The position numbers and the translations under genes were made by a program. This document shows positions 10,833-20,922 of a stretch of DNA of 64,000 nt, piece by piece (within the stretch, counting starts at the first letter, position 1; each line of letters starts with the position of its first letter). The notes under the pieces are model-generated. The model searched no databases, had not been told where the DNA came from, and saw nothing but the letters and a program-made list of their open reading frames with translations. Origin of the DNA: Phymatolithon calcareum (lineage: Eukaryota > Rhodophyta > Florideophyceae > Hapalidiales); NCBI GenBank assembly GCA_977006965.1, contig OZ345364.1, positions 2,666,001 through 2,730,000 of the forward strand. Direction: 5' to 3'.

Positions 10833-11160
10833 TTAGCGAAACAGTTCCTGCCGTAGAAGCGCCACAAATATAGTCTGGCTATTAGAGTATGAGCACAAGA
10901 GGATCGTCGTCCTGAATTTCCCAACAATGCAGTTGTTTTGAACAGCACAAGTAGTCACCATGATATCCTCAGTCCTCCTTTTCTTTTTCTTGGGGGTTAA
11001 GAGGGTTCTAACACCGCTCCCGAATGCAAATGTACGTTCTTTAGCGACTAAACGTCGACGAGTAATGCGCATGGCAAACGTGTTATCAATGAGTTGCTCG
11101 AACAGCACTTGACAATACCTTCGCTGCGTCATGTGCTGCTGACCCTCTAGATGGGCACCA
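10833..11160 (-). pseudogene. Possible transposase C-terminal relic
   Basis: A minus-strand frame reads QQHMTQRRYCQVLFEQLIDN followed by a basic tail with a KKKKRR cluster. The pattern (a QRRY block, then F-x-L-I-D-N) loosely recalls the end of piggyBac-like transposases, but it is short and lacks catalytic residues. Its 3' end faces the 29-bp tandem array. Identification is weak; it could be an unrelated basic ORF. Confidence 0.25.
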
Positions 11161-12420
11161 GAGAATAAGAGTCATCTATTAATGACGCAATTGCCAGAAG
11201 AGTTTGATGACCCCTATGAACTATAGTCGCACTTGTTGAAGATGCAGCATTATCACACTTTTTCCACTCGCTGAGTGCTGCATCACTCAACCGTTCTCCG
11301 GCTAGTGACCTCCGTTCCCATGCCAGCGGGATATAGACTCATATACACAAATCAGGTCCGACGGAGGCACTGTGCGCTTTCTGTGGTCGGTTATGGCATC
11401 GACAGAATCTTGACCGAGTGGCCAGCGGTGCTGCTCAGACTACATGTTTCACTTGGTTGCGCACTGAATGAAATTCGCTGGAGGTATTCGGCGAACGGCT
11501 TACCAGTCTTTGAAGAAGTAGGAATGGAGAGATATTTCTTTGGCCTTGTTGTCCTCCAAAACTGCTCCCGGCGCTGAGCTCAACTCTTGCCATGAGGACG
11601 AGTATTCCGAAAAACTCAGCTCTATCACTGTAGTCTCTTGTTGTCCAATTATTCTCAGCTTATTGGACGCCCAATCAGCAAAATTTTCGCAGGTGAATGT
11701 GGGGAAACATGTTTATGACGCAATCGTACTTCGTATGAAGACCACTACGGCCATTTCGGATATCAAATCTCGGGTTAGAGTGCGAAGTTTCCAGAACTTA
11801 GAGGAAGCTCAAGCCCGATACGGTCCTGAGCTTGGCGCTCGTACCATGTCTCACCGTAAGCGAAAATATTCAGCTCGCGGTCATGTGAGACGACATCAAG
11901 TTCGTTTTGCGATGTTTGGTCCCGAGAGCCCTTCAAGAAGTAGGAGAGAGCCCAGAAGAGGGCTTTAGAGCTGCTTAAGTTTTTATCGAAGCTTTTGTGT
12001 CCTTCTGAAGAACTTCTAGTTACGGCTGTGGATAATAAACTGGCGTTTCGCGATGAAGATTGGCGAAGATGAGTACTATAAGCAGTCCTGGTGTAAACAA
12101 ATCTTGTGCCCTATCTTACGGACCATCTCCTTATTGATAAACTGGTACCTTTTATTTCTCTACGCGGGCACTCTGCCTTGGTATTTATACCCTTTTGGCT
12201 ACCCGACTAAATACGTGTATGTCGACCAGCAGGACATAGACGGCAGTACATGCAACTTGCATGGATTTCCAAGTGCTATGTAACCTAATGCTACTGCGCG
12301 TTCAAATCTAAACCCGTGAAATAGATACCGCGCTCGGTAACATGTAATTTCCTTTTCGGGTCGCAGAGTCCGAGCAATATCCAAGGACTCCACTGCTGCG
12401 ATTCCATTGCGTGCAAATCG
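11161..12420. other. No gene firmly recognised
   Basis: Contains plus-strand open frames (11275-11577, 11540-11968, 12053-12283). One short frame near 11365 reads LCAFCGRLWH, a C-x-x-C pattern like the zinc knuckle at the end of some LINE proteins. The 11540-11968 frame ends in an Arg/Ser-rich tail but starts at TTG. None matches a family I know. Confidence 0.3.
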
Positions 12421-12760
12421 CTAGGGGTTACACTGGGTTTGTATTGCGCTGTGCCGGTGTTGGCTCGGTTCAAGATGGTGAGCTTCTGCAATGCCATCGT
12501 CAGTGTCCCCTATCTTGACGTTGAACATGTTGACTCTCTTAAACTTAGCCTTCTTCGGCGAATGCCAAACTATGACACATTTTACGCGAAGTGATATGCT
12601 AGCGCGACCGTTGAGTTTTCCTCGAGTACCTCCTGAACTGCACCACTTACACTCTTTCAGTTGGAAAAGGCTCCATATTGTCTGGAGCACTCTGCGAGAC
12701 CGGTCACGGATGTTTTCTTTGTGTGTACGGATGTACCGACCACGGGGGGGCGGACCTTTT
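12421..12760 (-). pseudogene. Frameshifted relative of the 13019-13429 ORF
   Basis: Read on the minus strand, DNA and protein resemble the plus-strand ORF at 13019-13429: TSVTGLAECSRQYGAF here against TSVTSPAECCRLYGAF there, and SISLRVKCVIV then NVKIGDTDDG against SMSLCVKWVLV then NVKAGKTDEG. The first and second halves lie in different frames, so this copy has at least one frameshift. The two copies are inverted relative to each other about 0.3 kb apart. The family is unknown to me. Confidence 0.55.
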
Positions 12761-13018
12761 CTCGTGGCATGGCAGTTCTGGTACTTCTAGTTGACCACTA
12801 TATTTTCGTTGCTAGTGTCTGTGTGATACCCTTAATTGAGGGTGGACTTAAAAGCTCAAAAAAGTTTGAAAAAGGAATGCGGAACAGTTTTTTAGCGCCA
12901 GATTCGGAAAGGCGACCTTTTGTTCTTGGTGGGGAGTACCCCTTTTACTTCCTTAAAATCGCGTCGTTCAGCGGTAGAAACGAAAATCGGCTGGTCACTC
13001 AGAAAAAACACATCTGCC

Positions 13019-13429
13019 ATGCCTCGAGAAAAAGACCCACGCCGAGTGGTCGGTGCAGCCATACACACCAAAGAAACATCAGTGACAAGTCCCGCAGAGT
13101 GCTGCCGACTATACGGAGCGTTTTACAAGTCAAAAAAGGTGAACGGCACGGTTCAAGAGGTGCACGTTGAGGAAATCAAGGGTCACTCGAGCATGTCACT
13201 TTGCGTAAAATGGGTCCTTGTTCAGAAACCAATCGAGAAGACTAAGATTAAGATTACCAAGATTGTTAATGTCAAGGCAGGGAAGACTGACGAAGGCGCT
13301 CGTTCCTCTCGAATGATTTTATCGAGTCCCAGCAGGCAAAATTCTGTACCTCGAACGCCGACTGATTTTGCTTTGTCTGTGCCACTCTTCTCACAGGCTG
13401 CTTTCACGCACATGTCTGATCCTACGTAA
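13019..13429 (+). CDS. Unrecognised 136-aa ORF, intact copy of an inverted pair
   Basis: Starts at ATG 13019 (MPREKDPRRVVGAA) and ends at TAA 13427-13429. The frame is open further upstream, but 13019 is the first ATG next to the region conserved with the inverted copy. The conserved part spans residues about 15-90: TSVTSPAECCRLYGAF, a variable basic stretch, SMSLCVKWVLV, a lysine-rich strand and NVKAGKTDEG. The pattern looks like a small beta-rich domain. The C-terminal 40 residues are Ser/Thr/Pro-rich and not shared. No transposase or enzyme motif is visible; it may be a domain of an unknown mobile element. Confidence 0.45.
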   Translation: MPREKDPRRVVGAAIHTKETSVTSPAECCRLYGAFYKSKKVNGTVQEVHVEEIKGHSSMSLCVKWVLVQKPIEKTKIKITKIVNVKAGKTDEGARSSRMILSSPSRQNSVPRTPTDFALSVPLFSQAAFTHMSDPT

Positions 13430-13559
13430 TGCTACCGACCTGCTTTATTGTTGTTGATCCCACGAGCGTTTTCAGTTTGGATTTGTCGTTAAGTGGAAGA
13501 GGCGGTATATTCGAGTGCCAGTAACCCGCGAACTCTGTTCGCGAAGGCACAGGTTGTGC

Positions 13560-13573
13560 AACTAATACTTGGG
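13560..13573. repeat. Target-site duplication, left (AACTAATACTTGGG)
   Basis: The same 14-mer recurs at 14355-14368, bounding the 781-bp retroposon exactly. Confidence 0.9.
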
Positions 13574-14354
13574 GGTGAAGAGCGGGAGAGAAGGGTTTGA
13601 CCGGACCGAACGGACCACAAACGAAAAAAGACAAGTTTCCGGCGCGGGCGCGGGCGCCCGCGCCGGCGCAAGTGGCCGCAGCGATAAAGCTGCGCTCCTT
13701 CCGACGGTAATCCCGCCGGAAATGACGGACGCGATCGTGAACGCGCACTCCAGGGACTTGGCGAATCGAGAACTTGCCACACTTGAAATGCCAGACCCAA
13801 GCCCGCCGTTGCAAGATTTCGAGAAAATCTTGCGAATTTAAGCGGATTTGATACAGGCCGGCTATCATACCGGTCCGGCCCGTTCACCTGTGCGTCACAG
13901 ATAGGAACCAAGAGCTCAGTCAGGAATTTTTCCCCGCTACAGTGCAGGGTTTTTTTTGAACTTGCAAGAGCTGTGATCCGGCCTCCCCATGGGAGAAGAC
14001 TATCACCTTCTGGTAGTATGGTAGTACATGGATTCCGCCCTGAGTGGTGTGCCGCAACGCTCAAGGAAGCTGGGAGAGAAGACAGAAGAAGATGAAAGAA
14101 GGCAGCGAGATGACTAGCTACCGTGAGCGTCCTAAATGGTTTCCAACCCGGGGCATCCCTTTGAAGGACGGCGACTGAAGATTGGCTATGTAGCGATATA
14201 GATGTTAAGCTTCCCCAAGGTCTGCACATTGTGCAGCTTGGGCAGCTGTTGTGACATCAAGTACCACTCGTATCTGTTAAGTCTACTGGAGCCGTAAGGA
14301 TGTGGAGTTGTTTACCAGCTCTGATAAATCCCGCAATAAAAGAAAGAAAGAAAG
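13574..14354 (+). mobile_element. 781-bp SINE-like retroposon with AAAG tail
   Basis: Bounded by 14-bp TSDs. The 3' end reads GCAATAAAAGAAAGAAAGAAAG, split here as GCAATAAAAG then (AAAG)n, so an AATAAA-like box leads into an AAAG microsatellite. The last ~265 bp (from about 14088) recur at 55531-55794 with one visible difference, so the family is young. The 5' half contains a very GC-rich near-palindrome (about 13640-13670). There is no reverse transcriptase, and a plus-strand frame of about 90 codons from a TTG start is not convincing. I see no clear pol III boxes. It behaves as a non-autonomous element mobilised by a LINE. Confidence 0.8.
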
Positions 14355-14379
14355 AACTAATACTTGGGTAAGCCACAGT

Positions 14380-14800
14380 CGGTCAAAATATCCCTGTGAT
14401 GGGAAACTGAATACCAGTGTTAGGATATGTTCCCCGTGCATTACTTCGTAACGTAAGACTGTCATTCAGTTCGATCATATCCAATGGACCACTGGTGCGC
14501 TGGGACTGATATAGCCCCCGGTTCAGCCGACGGTGAACCGGGGAAGGACATAAACCTTCATACCGTTTTCTCCCACTGGAGAGTTGTATGGAGTCTAATG
14601 CCTTTTCCGCGCTTAACAATTCCCCGGAGTCCAGTTCATACTTTGTTAGGCTCTTGTGTACGGTCTCCAGTTGGCGCTCTGCTGCCGTTCCAAATGTATC
14701 TGATATTAGCGTTGTGCTCACTTGAGGGAACCTGCCGCTTGCGTATGTGTTGTTGCATCTGGAATTTGACAGCTACATGCCATGGGAGATGCGGGAAATG
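14380..14800 (-). pseudogene. LINE C-terminal fragment (family A/C-like)
   Basis: The minus-strand frames read ISDTFGTAAERQLETVHK, then SLTKYELDSGELL, then EKALDSI. This matches the fragment at 27264-27951 (DAFGTAAERQLETLQKNLSK) and the position after the PKVxHxQ block in LINE A. Upstream the frame shifts but KRQVP and HNANIRYIWNG pieces persist. It begins just after the retroposon's right TSD, so that retroposon landed at or near its 3' side. Confidence 0.6.
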
Positions 14801-14930
14801 TTGAAATACACGCTCAAAAGTAAGAAACATCGAAAAAATGCTCAAATCTGAAATAAAATATTTGAAAGGCACAGTTCTCCATGATGAAATGAAATCTATA
14901 GGCCTTGTGGCCATCATTGGAAGAGCTGGA

Positions 14931-15556
14931 TCCTACTGAGCTCTTGAAACATCTCTTCTGAGTACGAAATGTCTAAATTAAGTACTTGCGTTGTTAATAT
15001 ACGAAATATAATTAATTCTGCTGACATTATGTTCGAAGACAACGTGAGTACAGTAACATGGCCGAAAATTGTAAGGGTGCTTTCTAAACTCTCTTGGAGC
15101 ATGTCAGAAACAGTTAGAATGATTCTAATCCCTCTGTCGACGTGAAGTGATATATCAAAATGGCATTGTCTTTCTCAAACACTGGTGGCAGAGATGATGG
15201 CCATCATACAGAACTATTTCAGAAACAATTCACTCTCAATTACATTGCATTCAACGAAACCACGCGAAAGTTTCGGCAAACTTTCGGTGTGGTTAAGCGT
15301 ACAAAAAGGATGGTGGACGATGTAAAGGAAGCGAAACTTAGAGGATATCATCGGTTTCAAGTACTGATTTCTGGACACTGAAATGAAATCATCAGTCTGT
15401 CTACATTGGCCGTAAAATGCTACTCTATGTTAGCGCTTTAGGTCAAGTTGCGCCTATTGAAACTAGCCTCCAAGTGGCGAAAGTAAATTTTTTCACAGGG
15501 CGAAACTTGGTGGCTATCAAATATAAAGTATCTATATATTCGCACAGAAACGAAGA
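14931..15556. other. No gene recognised
   Basis: Only short frames. A 73-codon plus frame (15160-15381) has no known domain. No repeats stand out. Confidence 0.4.
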
Positions 15557-15570
15557 CCTAAAGTACATCT

Positions 15571-15851
15571 TTTTTATTGCAATTTTTTTTAAAGCCCCGC
15601 AGTAATACGAATATACGGGCAGGGCTTCCTCAGGTGCTGCTCTCGCTAGGGCGGCTCTACTCTTATGTCTGGCATTCTATCTGGGACCTTAGCATGTGTT
15701 CGGTTGTTTTGATTGCTCTTCGTAACAGTTTCGAGGCGTCGCTTCTTCTTTCAGTACAGGTCTTCTTCATGCTGCATACTCTCGATGATGCTTTTGCTGA
15801 AGAGCAAAAGGTCATCTAATGCCTTCTCAGTTGCCGCTCTGTCGTCTTCCT
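15571..15851 (-). mobile_element. LINE family C, 5'-truncated copy (281 bp)
   Basis: Flanked by exact 14-bp TSDs CCTAAAGTACATCT (15557-15570 and 15852-15865). The minus strand carries the C-family end of the coding region (an LLLFSKSIIESM-like block) and the C tail: GAGGAAGCCCTGCCCG, hairpin, GGGGCTTTAAAAAAAA, terminus. Confidence 0.85.
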
Positions 15852-15917
15852 CCTAAAGTACATCTGCATTATGGCAGATCAAAATACTGCACAGTGATCT
15901 GCATCATTTTTGAATTT

Positions 15918-16092
15918 GGAATTTATTAAACGCCCTCAGTAACACTCATGAGAATGCAAGGGAGATGCGTTTCAGCAGCTACGTTGTAGCTTCGATCATA
16001 TATTCAAATATTTGTAACCCGGGTTAACGTCGTAGCCCTAGCTGCAAAAAACCCTCTCCCGTAAAAGGGCGGAGGGAAAAGATTGGGGTCCA
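15918..16092 (-). mobile_element. LINE A 3' UTR relic
   Basis: Aligns by eye with the LINE A 3' UTR at 3430-3600 (shared CCTCAGTAACACTC-like, GGGAGATGCGTTTCAG and CCCTAGCTGCAAAAA blocks). It appears to resume after the LINE B insertion at 16888-16930, where TATGTCGTCGTAAAAGAC resembles CATGTCCTCGTAAAAGGC at the LINE A ORF2 end. Confidence 0.65.
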
Positions 16093-16105
16093 CTGATCAG
16101 ATTTC

Positions 16106-16874
16106 ATGCACTCCACGTCACGCCTCTGACAAAGCGATTGCAATCAGAAATCGAATCTGCAGAAGGTTTATTCTTCAAGTATGTTTTTGGGACATATGCC
16201 CAGCACTGCCATGGAAGAATGCGAGTTCTGTGCCGACTAGAACCACCTACCATGAGGAGAAGACACCAAGCAGAAAGGTTCCTGCGAGTCTAGTGAGACA
16301 GAAGAAGCGCCCCGACGAAGCAGATGTGTATTCTGGGAGAGATGAAGACATTAAGGAGGCAACCAAGGACATAGAGTGCCTCAAGAAATATGAAGATCTG
16401 CAGCAAGCTCTCGACAAAGCCAAGGAGGGATCAGTCTCAAAGAAAGGGCGACAAAAAGAAATAATTGAGTTATGGGCAGAGGAAGAAGAGGGAAGATCGC
16501 TCGAGATACCAACTGATTCGAACAATCTACCGATGGTTCTCCGCGTAAGAGAAAGGTCTACACGGCTGCGATGCCTACGGCTGATATTCAATAGAGCACC
16601 TCTTTGGAGAAAATCAGTACTTGGTGCATACTTTGGTGTCACAGCCGTGATTGAGCTGGTCGCGCTCCAACGCATTCTATCTTCATCCAAGATAAGTCCT
16701 GAAATTGAACATGAATGTAAGCGACTCACTAGAGCACTTGTTGGGAGAGAAATACGAATCAAGGATATACTGAACAGTCAAACTACGTGAGCTTAGAAAA
16801 TCGTGCGAAAGCGGCCCTGTTACTCTTCAAGAGAGGCCTTGGGAGCTTTTAAAATAAATCAACACATATCCCCC
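16106..16874 (+). mobile_element. LINE family B, 5'-truncated copy (769 bp)
   Basis: Exact 13-bp TSDs CTGATCAGATTTC (16093-16105 and 16875-16887). It encodes the B C-terminal domain: EDIKEATKDIECLKKYEDLQ, then RLIFNRAPLWRKSVLGAYFG, then LTRALVGREIRIKDILN, and a TGA at 16788-16790. One early frameshift near 16270. The 3' UTR has the B hairpin (GGCCCTGTTACTCTTCAAG) and ends TCAACACATATCCCCC directly against the TSD, with no poly(A). It is almost identical to the copy at 29731-30743. Confidence 0.9.
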
Positions 16875-16887
16875 CTGATCAGATTTC

Positions 16888-19211
16888 TTCAATTGGCGCC
16901 TTGTCTATAATATGTCGTCGTAAAAGACGATAGTTGATCTCCATCATGCTACTTTCGCCTTGCTTGCACTGCGAAACAAGATTCGCACCGAAACTTTCGC
17001 ACTCGAAACTGTGAATGCTCTTCATACCATGCCGTACACTTTTCAAAAACTAAATTGTAAAAATATCAGAAGCTTTCGGAAAGATTTATAATCTTTCGGC
17101 AAGCTTTCGGCTAAAAAGCAAAGCTTCAATATGATTTGGTTTCGCATTAATAGGCTGAAGGTGCGCCATGAAATTGCAAAATATTCTCCGAGTCGTCAAT
17201 GCGAACTCGTAAAGCCGTTCGAAGGTACACGACTGCATCCTCATAGGACATGTCGAAATAGGAAACCAAGCCAAATTCATACATGGCAAACGAAGATATT
17301 TTAGTATTATGGATCATTGCGCATGGCTATACGCAACGATTTCTCAATGATTTCGTACAGTATCCTCTCAAGCCAATACTTCCTTTCAGAATATTAGGAT
17401 CGAAAGGCGGCATAATTATTGTGTTTCACACTTTAGTGTCCTAATTTCGAAATTTCTCGCATTTCCATTGTGGTCTATTTAAGGGTGCTATTCATCGCAG
17501 CGATCTATCTTACGGGAATGTGAGCGAAGACGGTGCTCTGCACAACCTAGGAAGAAGTTCTTCCGCTTGCAATCAAATCGCGACCAAATCACATTTCTTT
17601 GTATTCAAATAAACATATATATACTGTATATTTCTCGCCATGACTGCACTTTCAATTTTACACCCCTGCATTACCCGGGTTTCATAGGAATTCCCCGTAC
17701 ATGATAGCTTGATTCTACATTGTTTTCGCAACTTCGTACACCCATATGTATGACGATGCCCCCATTTTGAACACAAAAACCTTGAGCTTTCAACACTCAA
17801 CGCTCTTACCTCGAATTACGCAACAGATCAAAACTTATGAGTACTTTTTCGAAGCATCCGAACTAAGCTGAAAAATCCGGTCGGTAAGACGCCGCAATCT
17901 CTGACATACATACCGTCGACGACTGGAGAGTAGCTGTACGGCTCAGATTGCTTGAAAAACTCAAGAGAAGCATTATGAACATGACATGGTGGCCGTCCCA
18001 AGGGAAGTCAGAGACGTTTAGGAGATGCAATAGGTAGTTCACGACACATCGGTAATGATACCACACGTACAGCTTGCGGATGGACTTATCTTTCTCAATC
18101 AAGGATATATTCCTTCGGTTCTCCGACATCCGAGAGTCCGGGATTGTCAATTTGAATAGAAATTTGCAACGAAATAAGTGCTGTGAACCAGAGCATCTTC
18201 TGAAAACTATCTTGCCTACTCCATAGTTTCCCCTCCACCCTATACCTTCTACGGTGAGCAGCCCAAGGTTTCCATCTTGGGCGCCACAGGACGCGGGATT
18301 TTCCAGCCAGGGCTAGGACACAAGAATTGAGCACCGACAGTGTAGATGTGAGAAATGCAATTTGCAACGTACAGTAGTAGCTGAAACGAATCTCATGTAT
18401 TGCCATGCCTCACGCAGCACATGGAATGGAATTACACGAAAGGGTGGCGCTTGCTAAGGTGTCAAGCAACATTATCCATATCTCTTCCTTGGACTTTTTA
18501 TGTTGGTCGACTGGTCCAAAAAGCAATTTAAACCGAAGGTAGATTGCCGACCAGTATAGTAGACAAGCAAGAAGCTGATCGAAACAAGTACAAAGCTAAT
18601 TCGAGCACTTTTTCGAGATAAAGCAAGAATTTGATCATTCCTTCCTTGCATTTGACCCGAATGTCCCTCTGTATTCACACTAGCACTCTTGGTACTATTA
18701 AAATAGTGTCCAGAGGGGACGCTTTTGTTTCATAAAATAAAAAATTGTAAATTCGAAAAATAGCTTTCCAGACGTTCGGATTTTAGAGCTCGTGTCTTTC
18801 CTCCATCGCCACAAATTGTGTGTCTTTGCATGTCGTGCAAAGAGGATAACATGCGTAGCCCAGAATCTTCAATTTCGGGTGAGCTGTACAAATTCGACTT
18901 TTGACGACACAAAGAATCTCCCAATTTGGGACTTGCAACTAAACTACTCCGTAGCACGGTCCAGATTCGTGATTTCGCACTGGCAGTCGCTCTTTGGTCT
19001 CGAAAAATGGGTGCGGAATTTTGTGTCGGATCCCCATTGTTTCGCAACCAACCTGTCGTCATTCACTTCATATTTGAAACGCCCCCGCACCGCTATATTA
19101 CAGCTGATGTACTGCCGAGGCTACACTTCTCGCGTCCACCTGGTACCGCCTTGAATCCCACGCGACCTTGACCAGCGACACAGTCACGATCTGTGCCAAA
19201 TATTCCACAAG
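16888..19211. other. 2.3 kb without a recognised gene
   Basis: Apart from the LINE A relic at its left edge I see only short, mutually overlapping frames with no domain or repeat. Longest are 95-120 codons and look like shadows. AT-rich stretches around 17.3-17.6 kb. Confidence 0.4.
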
Positions 19212-19430
19212 TTAAGGAACAATGCCGAGATTTGGAACTCCAAAAGTGGTACCTTTCCACCTCTCGTCAGCTCCAGCCACTGGGCGTCTTCGTCCCAAGT
19301 CGTCGACCAAGAATCCCCCGCCGTTGAAGCTCTTACCTTCTCTGGCAGCTGACTCCGCTATGGCTAAGGGGAACATGGTTGCTAAGGCACACAAGAGAAT
19401 TAAAGTTTCGAAAATAGCTGGATGATCCAA
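19212..19430 (-). CDS. Possible small secreted protein (72 aa)
   Basis: Starts at ATG 19430 (MDHPAIFETLILLCALATMF) with a hydrophobic segment followed by PLAIAES, compatible with a signal peptide cut after AIA. The remaining ~45 residues are polar with an RRRP basic patch and no cysteines. It lies between untranslated-looking DNA and an E-tail insertion. No homologue recognised; a chance ORF is possible. Confidence 0.3.
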   Translation of the reverse strand: MDHPAIFETLILLCALATMFPLAIAESAAREGKSFNGGGFLVDDLGRRRPVAGADERWKGTTFGVPNLGIVP

Positions 19431-19439
19431 TCAGCTCTA

Positions 19440-19510
19440 GGAAAGTTGCCCCAAGCGTCAACGGATGCGTTAGTAACTTTTAAATAAAAATCTACCTTTC
19501 TTCTTCTTCT
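19440..19510 (+). mobile_element. LINE E tail only
   Basis: AAAGTTGCCCCAAGCGTC, a loop, GGATGCGTTAGTAACTTT, then TAAATAAAAATCTACC and a TTCTTCTT end. It is the E terminus with no coding part. No TSD seen. Confidence 0.75.
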
Positions 19511-20144
19511 CGCTCATTGCATCTATTGTGCATTTCTCGTTTATCGTTTCCACATGTAACTGCATTAACCTCTAGGCTTCTGCACGATTCGTTTAAGAGT
19601 TTTATAAAGTTTTGCAGAGCAAACCTTTCTCCAAGCCTTCCTCCACCTCGTCAACAACGAGCACCTCTGAGATGCGATTACAGAAGTTTCATTTTTAAGA
19701 TTCTGTTTACCATAATCCATGCCCAAACCGTCTGCCGTTCGTCAATGGCGGTTTCATGAGGTTGTACGAACCCCAACCAGTCGCTGCGTGTTCTATTTTC
19801 AGCTGATCTTGCAGTTTTCTGCTCGCCTCTCCTACTGAAATTGGTTCTGAAATTAAGGCACATATCGGGTGAAAAATCACGTCTTCACCGCCACCACACG
19901 TTCACCCACTGTCTACGATCTGGGTCGACGTCCTGTTCTACGGCCCCGTCTATGCCGTTGCCTCTATGCCGTTGCCTCTATGCCTTTGCGCTTGGTTAGA
20001 GCTATTGCCTTTCGTCTTTATGCGCAGGATGTTAACCGTAGCAGTGCCACTAGGTTTACCTCGGCGGCACCAACCTTTGCCACTTATAGGACTTGTAACC
20101 TGCAAAAACCAAACCCCTTGCTTATACATGCAACTTTTGCCTAA
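19511..20144. other. No gene; small tandem repeat
   Basis: A 14-bp unit like CTATGCCGTTGCCT is repeated about three times at 19949-19991. No domain-bearing frame. Confidence 0.45.
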
Positions 20145-20378
20145 TCAGAAGGAGAAGTACCTGGAAGAGGAAGAAGAATGTGGAGGAAAAGAACAGCATT
20201 TGGCAACCGTATCGAAGGATATCGGGTATGTTAGAGAGGAGTAGAAACTTAAAGAAGCGTTAAAAGAAACGGAAGACGGCATGTTGTGGAAGAAGCGCTA
20301 ACAAGAGGAAACCGCTAGATGTTGCAAGGAGGAAGAAGAAGGGCGAATAATAAAATTTCTAATAGACATGCCGAACGA
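20145..20378 (+). pseudogene. LINE B relic, left half
   Basis: Reads KYLEEEEECGGKEQHLATVS then KDIGYVREE and LKEALKETEDGML, the B-family acidic coiled region, with stops. It ends in GACATGCCGAACGA (20365-20378), the TSD of the composite element, and resumes at 20937. Confidence 0.7.
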
Positions 20379-20922
20379 AGAAGAAGAGGAAATTTTTATT
20401 ATAGTGTTACCAATGCATCTGCTGACGCTTGGGGCAACACTTCTGGCGAGACACTAGGACTCAATCGGAACCCAAAAGCTCCATTTCGCTAAAAGTGACA
20501 TAGTCAGCAAAACTCCAAAACCTACCTCTGGTCTCACAGAAGAGATCTCGAGGGGGAAAATCATATCGCTTCTATTGCCACGCAGAGTATACCGTCTCTT
20601 GACGAGCGACGGTACGCACATGGGAGTTTGCGACGTCCCGAATCGTTTCTGCGCCGATGGCGCCATGGGCGAGATTAGCGACTTCCCGGGTCTGTCGTGC
20701 CGCGCGGCGATCCACGCGAGGGGGTTACTGACGTCCCCAGTCTTGTCTGCGCCGGAGCGCCTTGGGCGAGTTTAGCGACATCCTGGGTCGTCCTTGCCGT
20801 GCATCTCTTTGGGACTTACTCTCGCTCGGCCTGCCCGCCGATCCGCGCGGGGGAGTTTGCGACGTCCCGAGTCGTTTCTGCGCCGATGGCGCCATGGGCG
20901 AGTTTAGCGACTTCCCGGGTCT
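20379..20922 (-). mobile_element. Composite non-autonomous element: GC-rich array plus E tail
   Basis: A 544-bp insertion with exact 14-bp TSDs GACATGCCGAACGA (20365-20378, 20923-20936). On the minus strand the 5' part (20580-20922) is a GC-rich array of three related units. The two best are near 20622-20695 and 20848-20922, sharing GGGAGTTTGCGACGTCCCGA and CGCCGATGGCGCCATGGGCG; a degenerate one lies between. The 3' part (20379-20575) is the family E 3' UTR (CCAGAGGTAGGTTTTGG block) and E hairpin with a GTGTT/AACAC outer stem. No protein is encoded. Confidence 0.75.

Noticed and set aside
13489-14229. 246-codon minus-strand open frame
   Set aside because: It crosses the left TSD and boundary of the 781-bp retroposon, so it cannot be a conserved gene; GC-rich composition explains the open frame.
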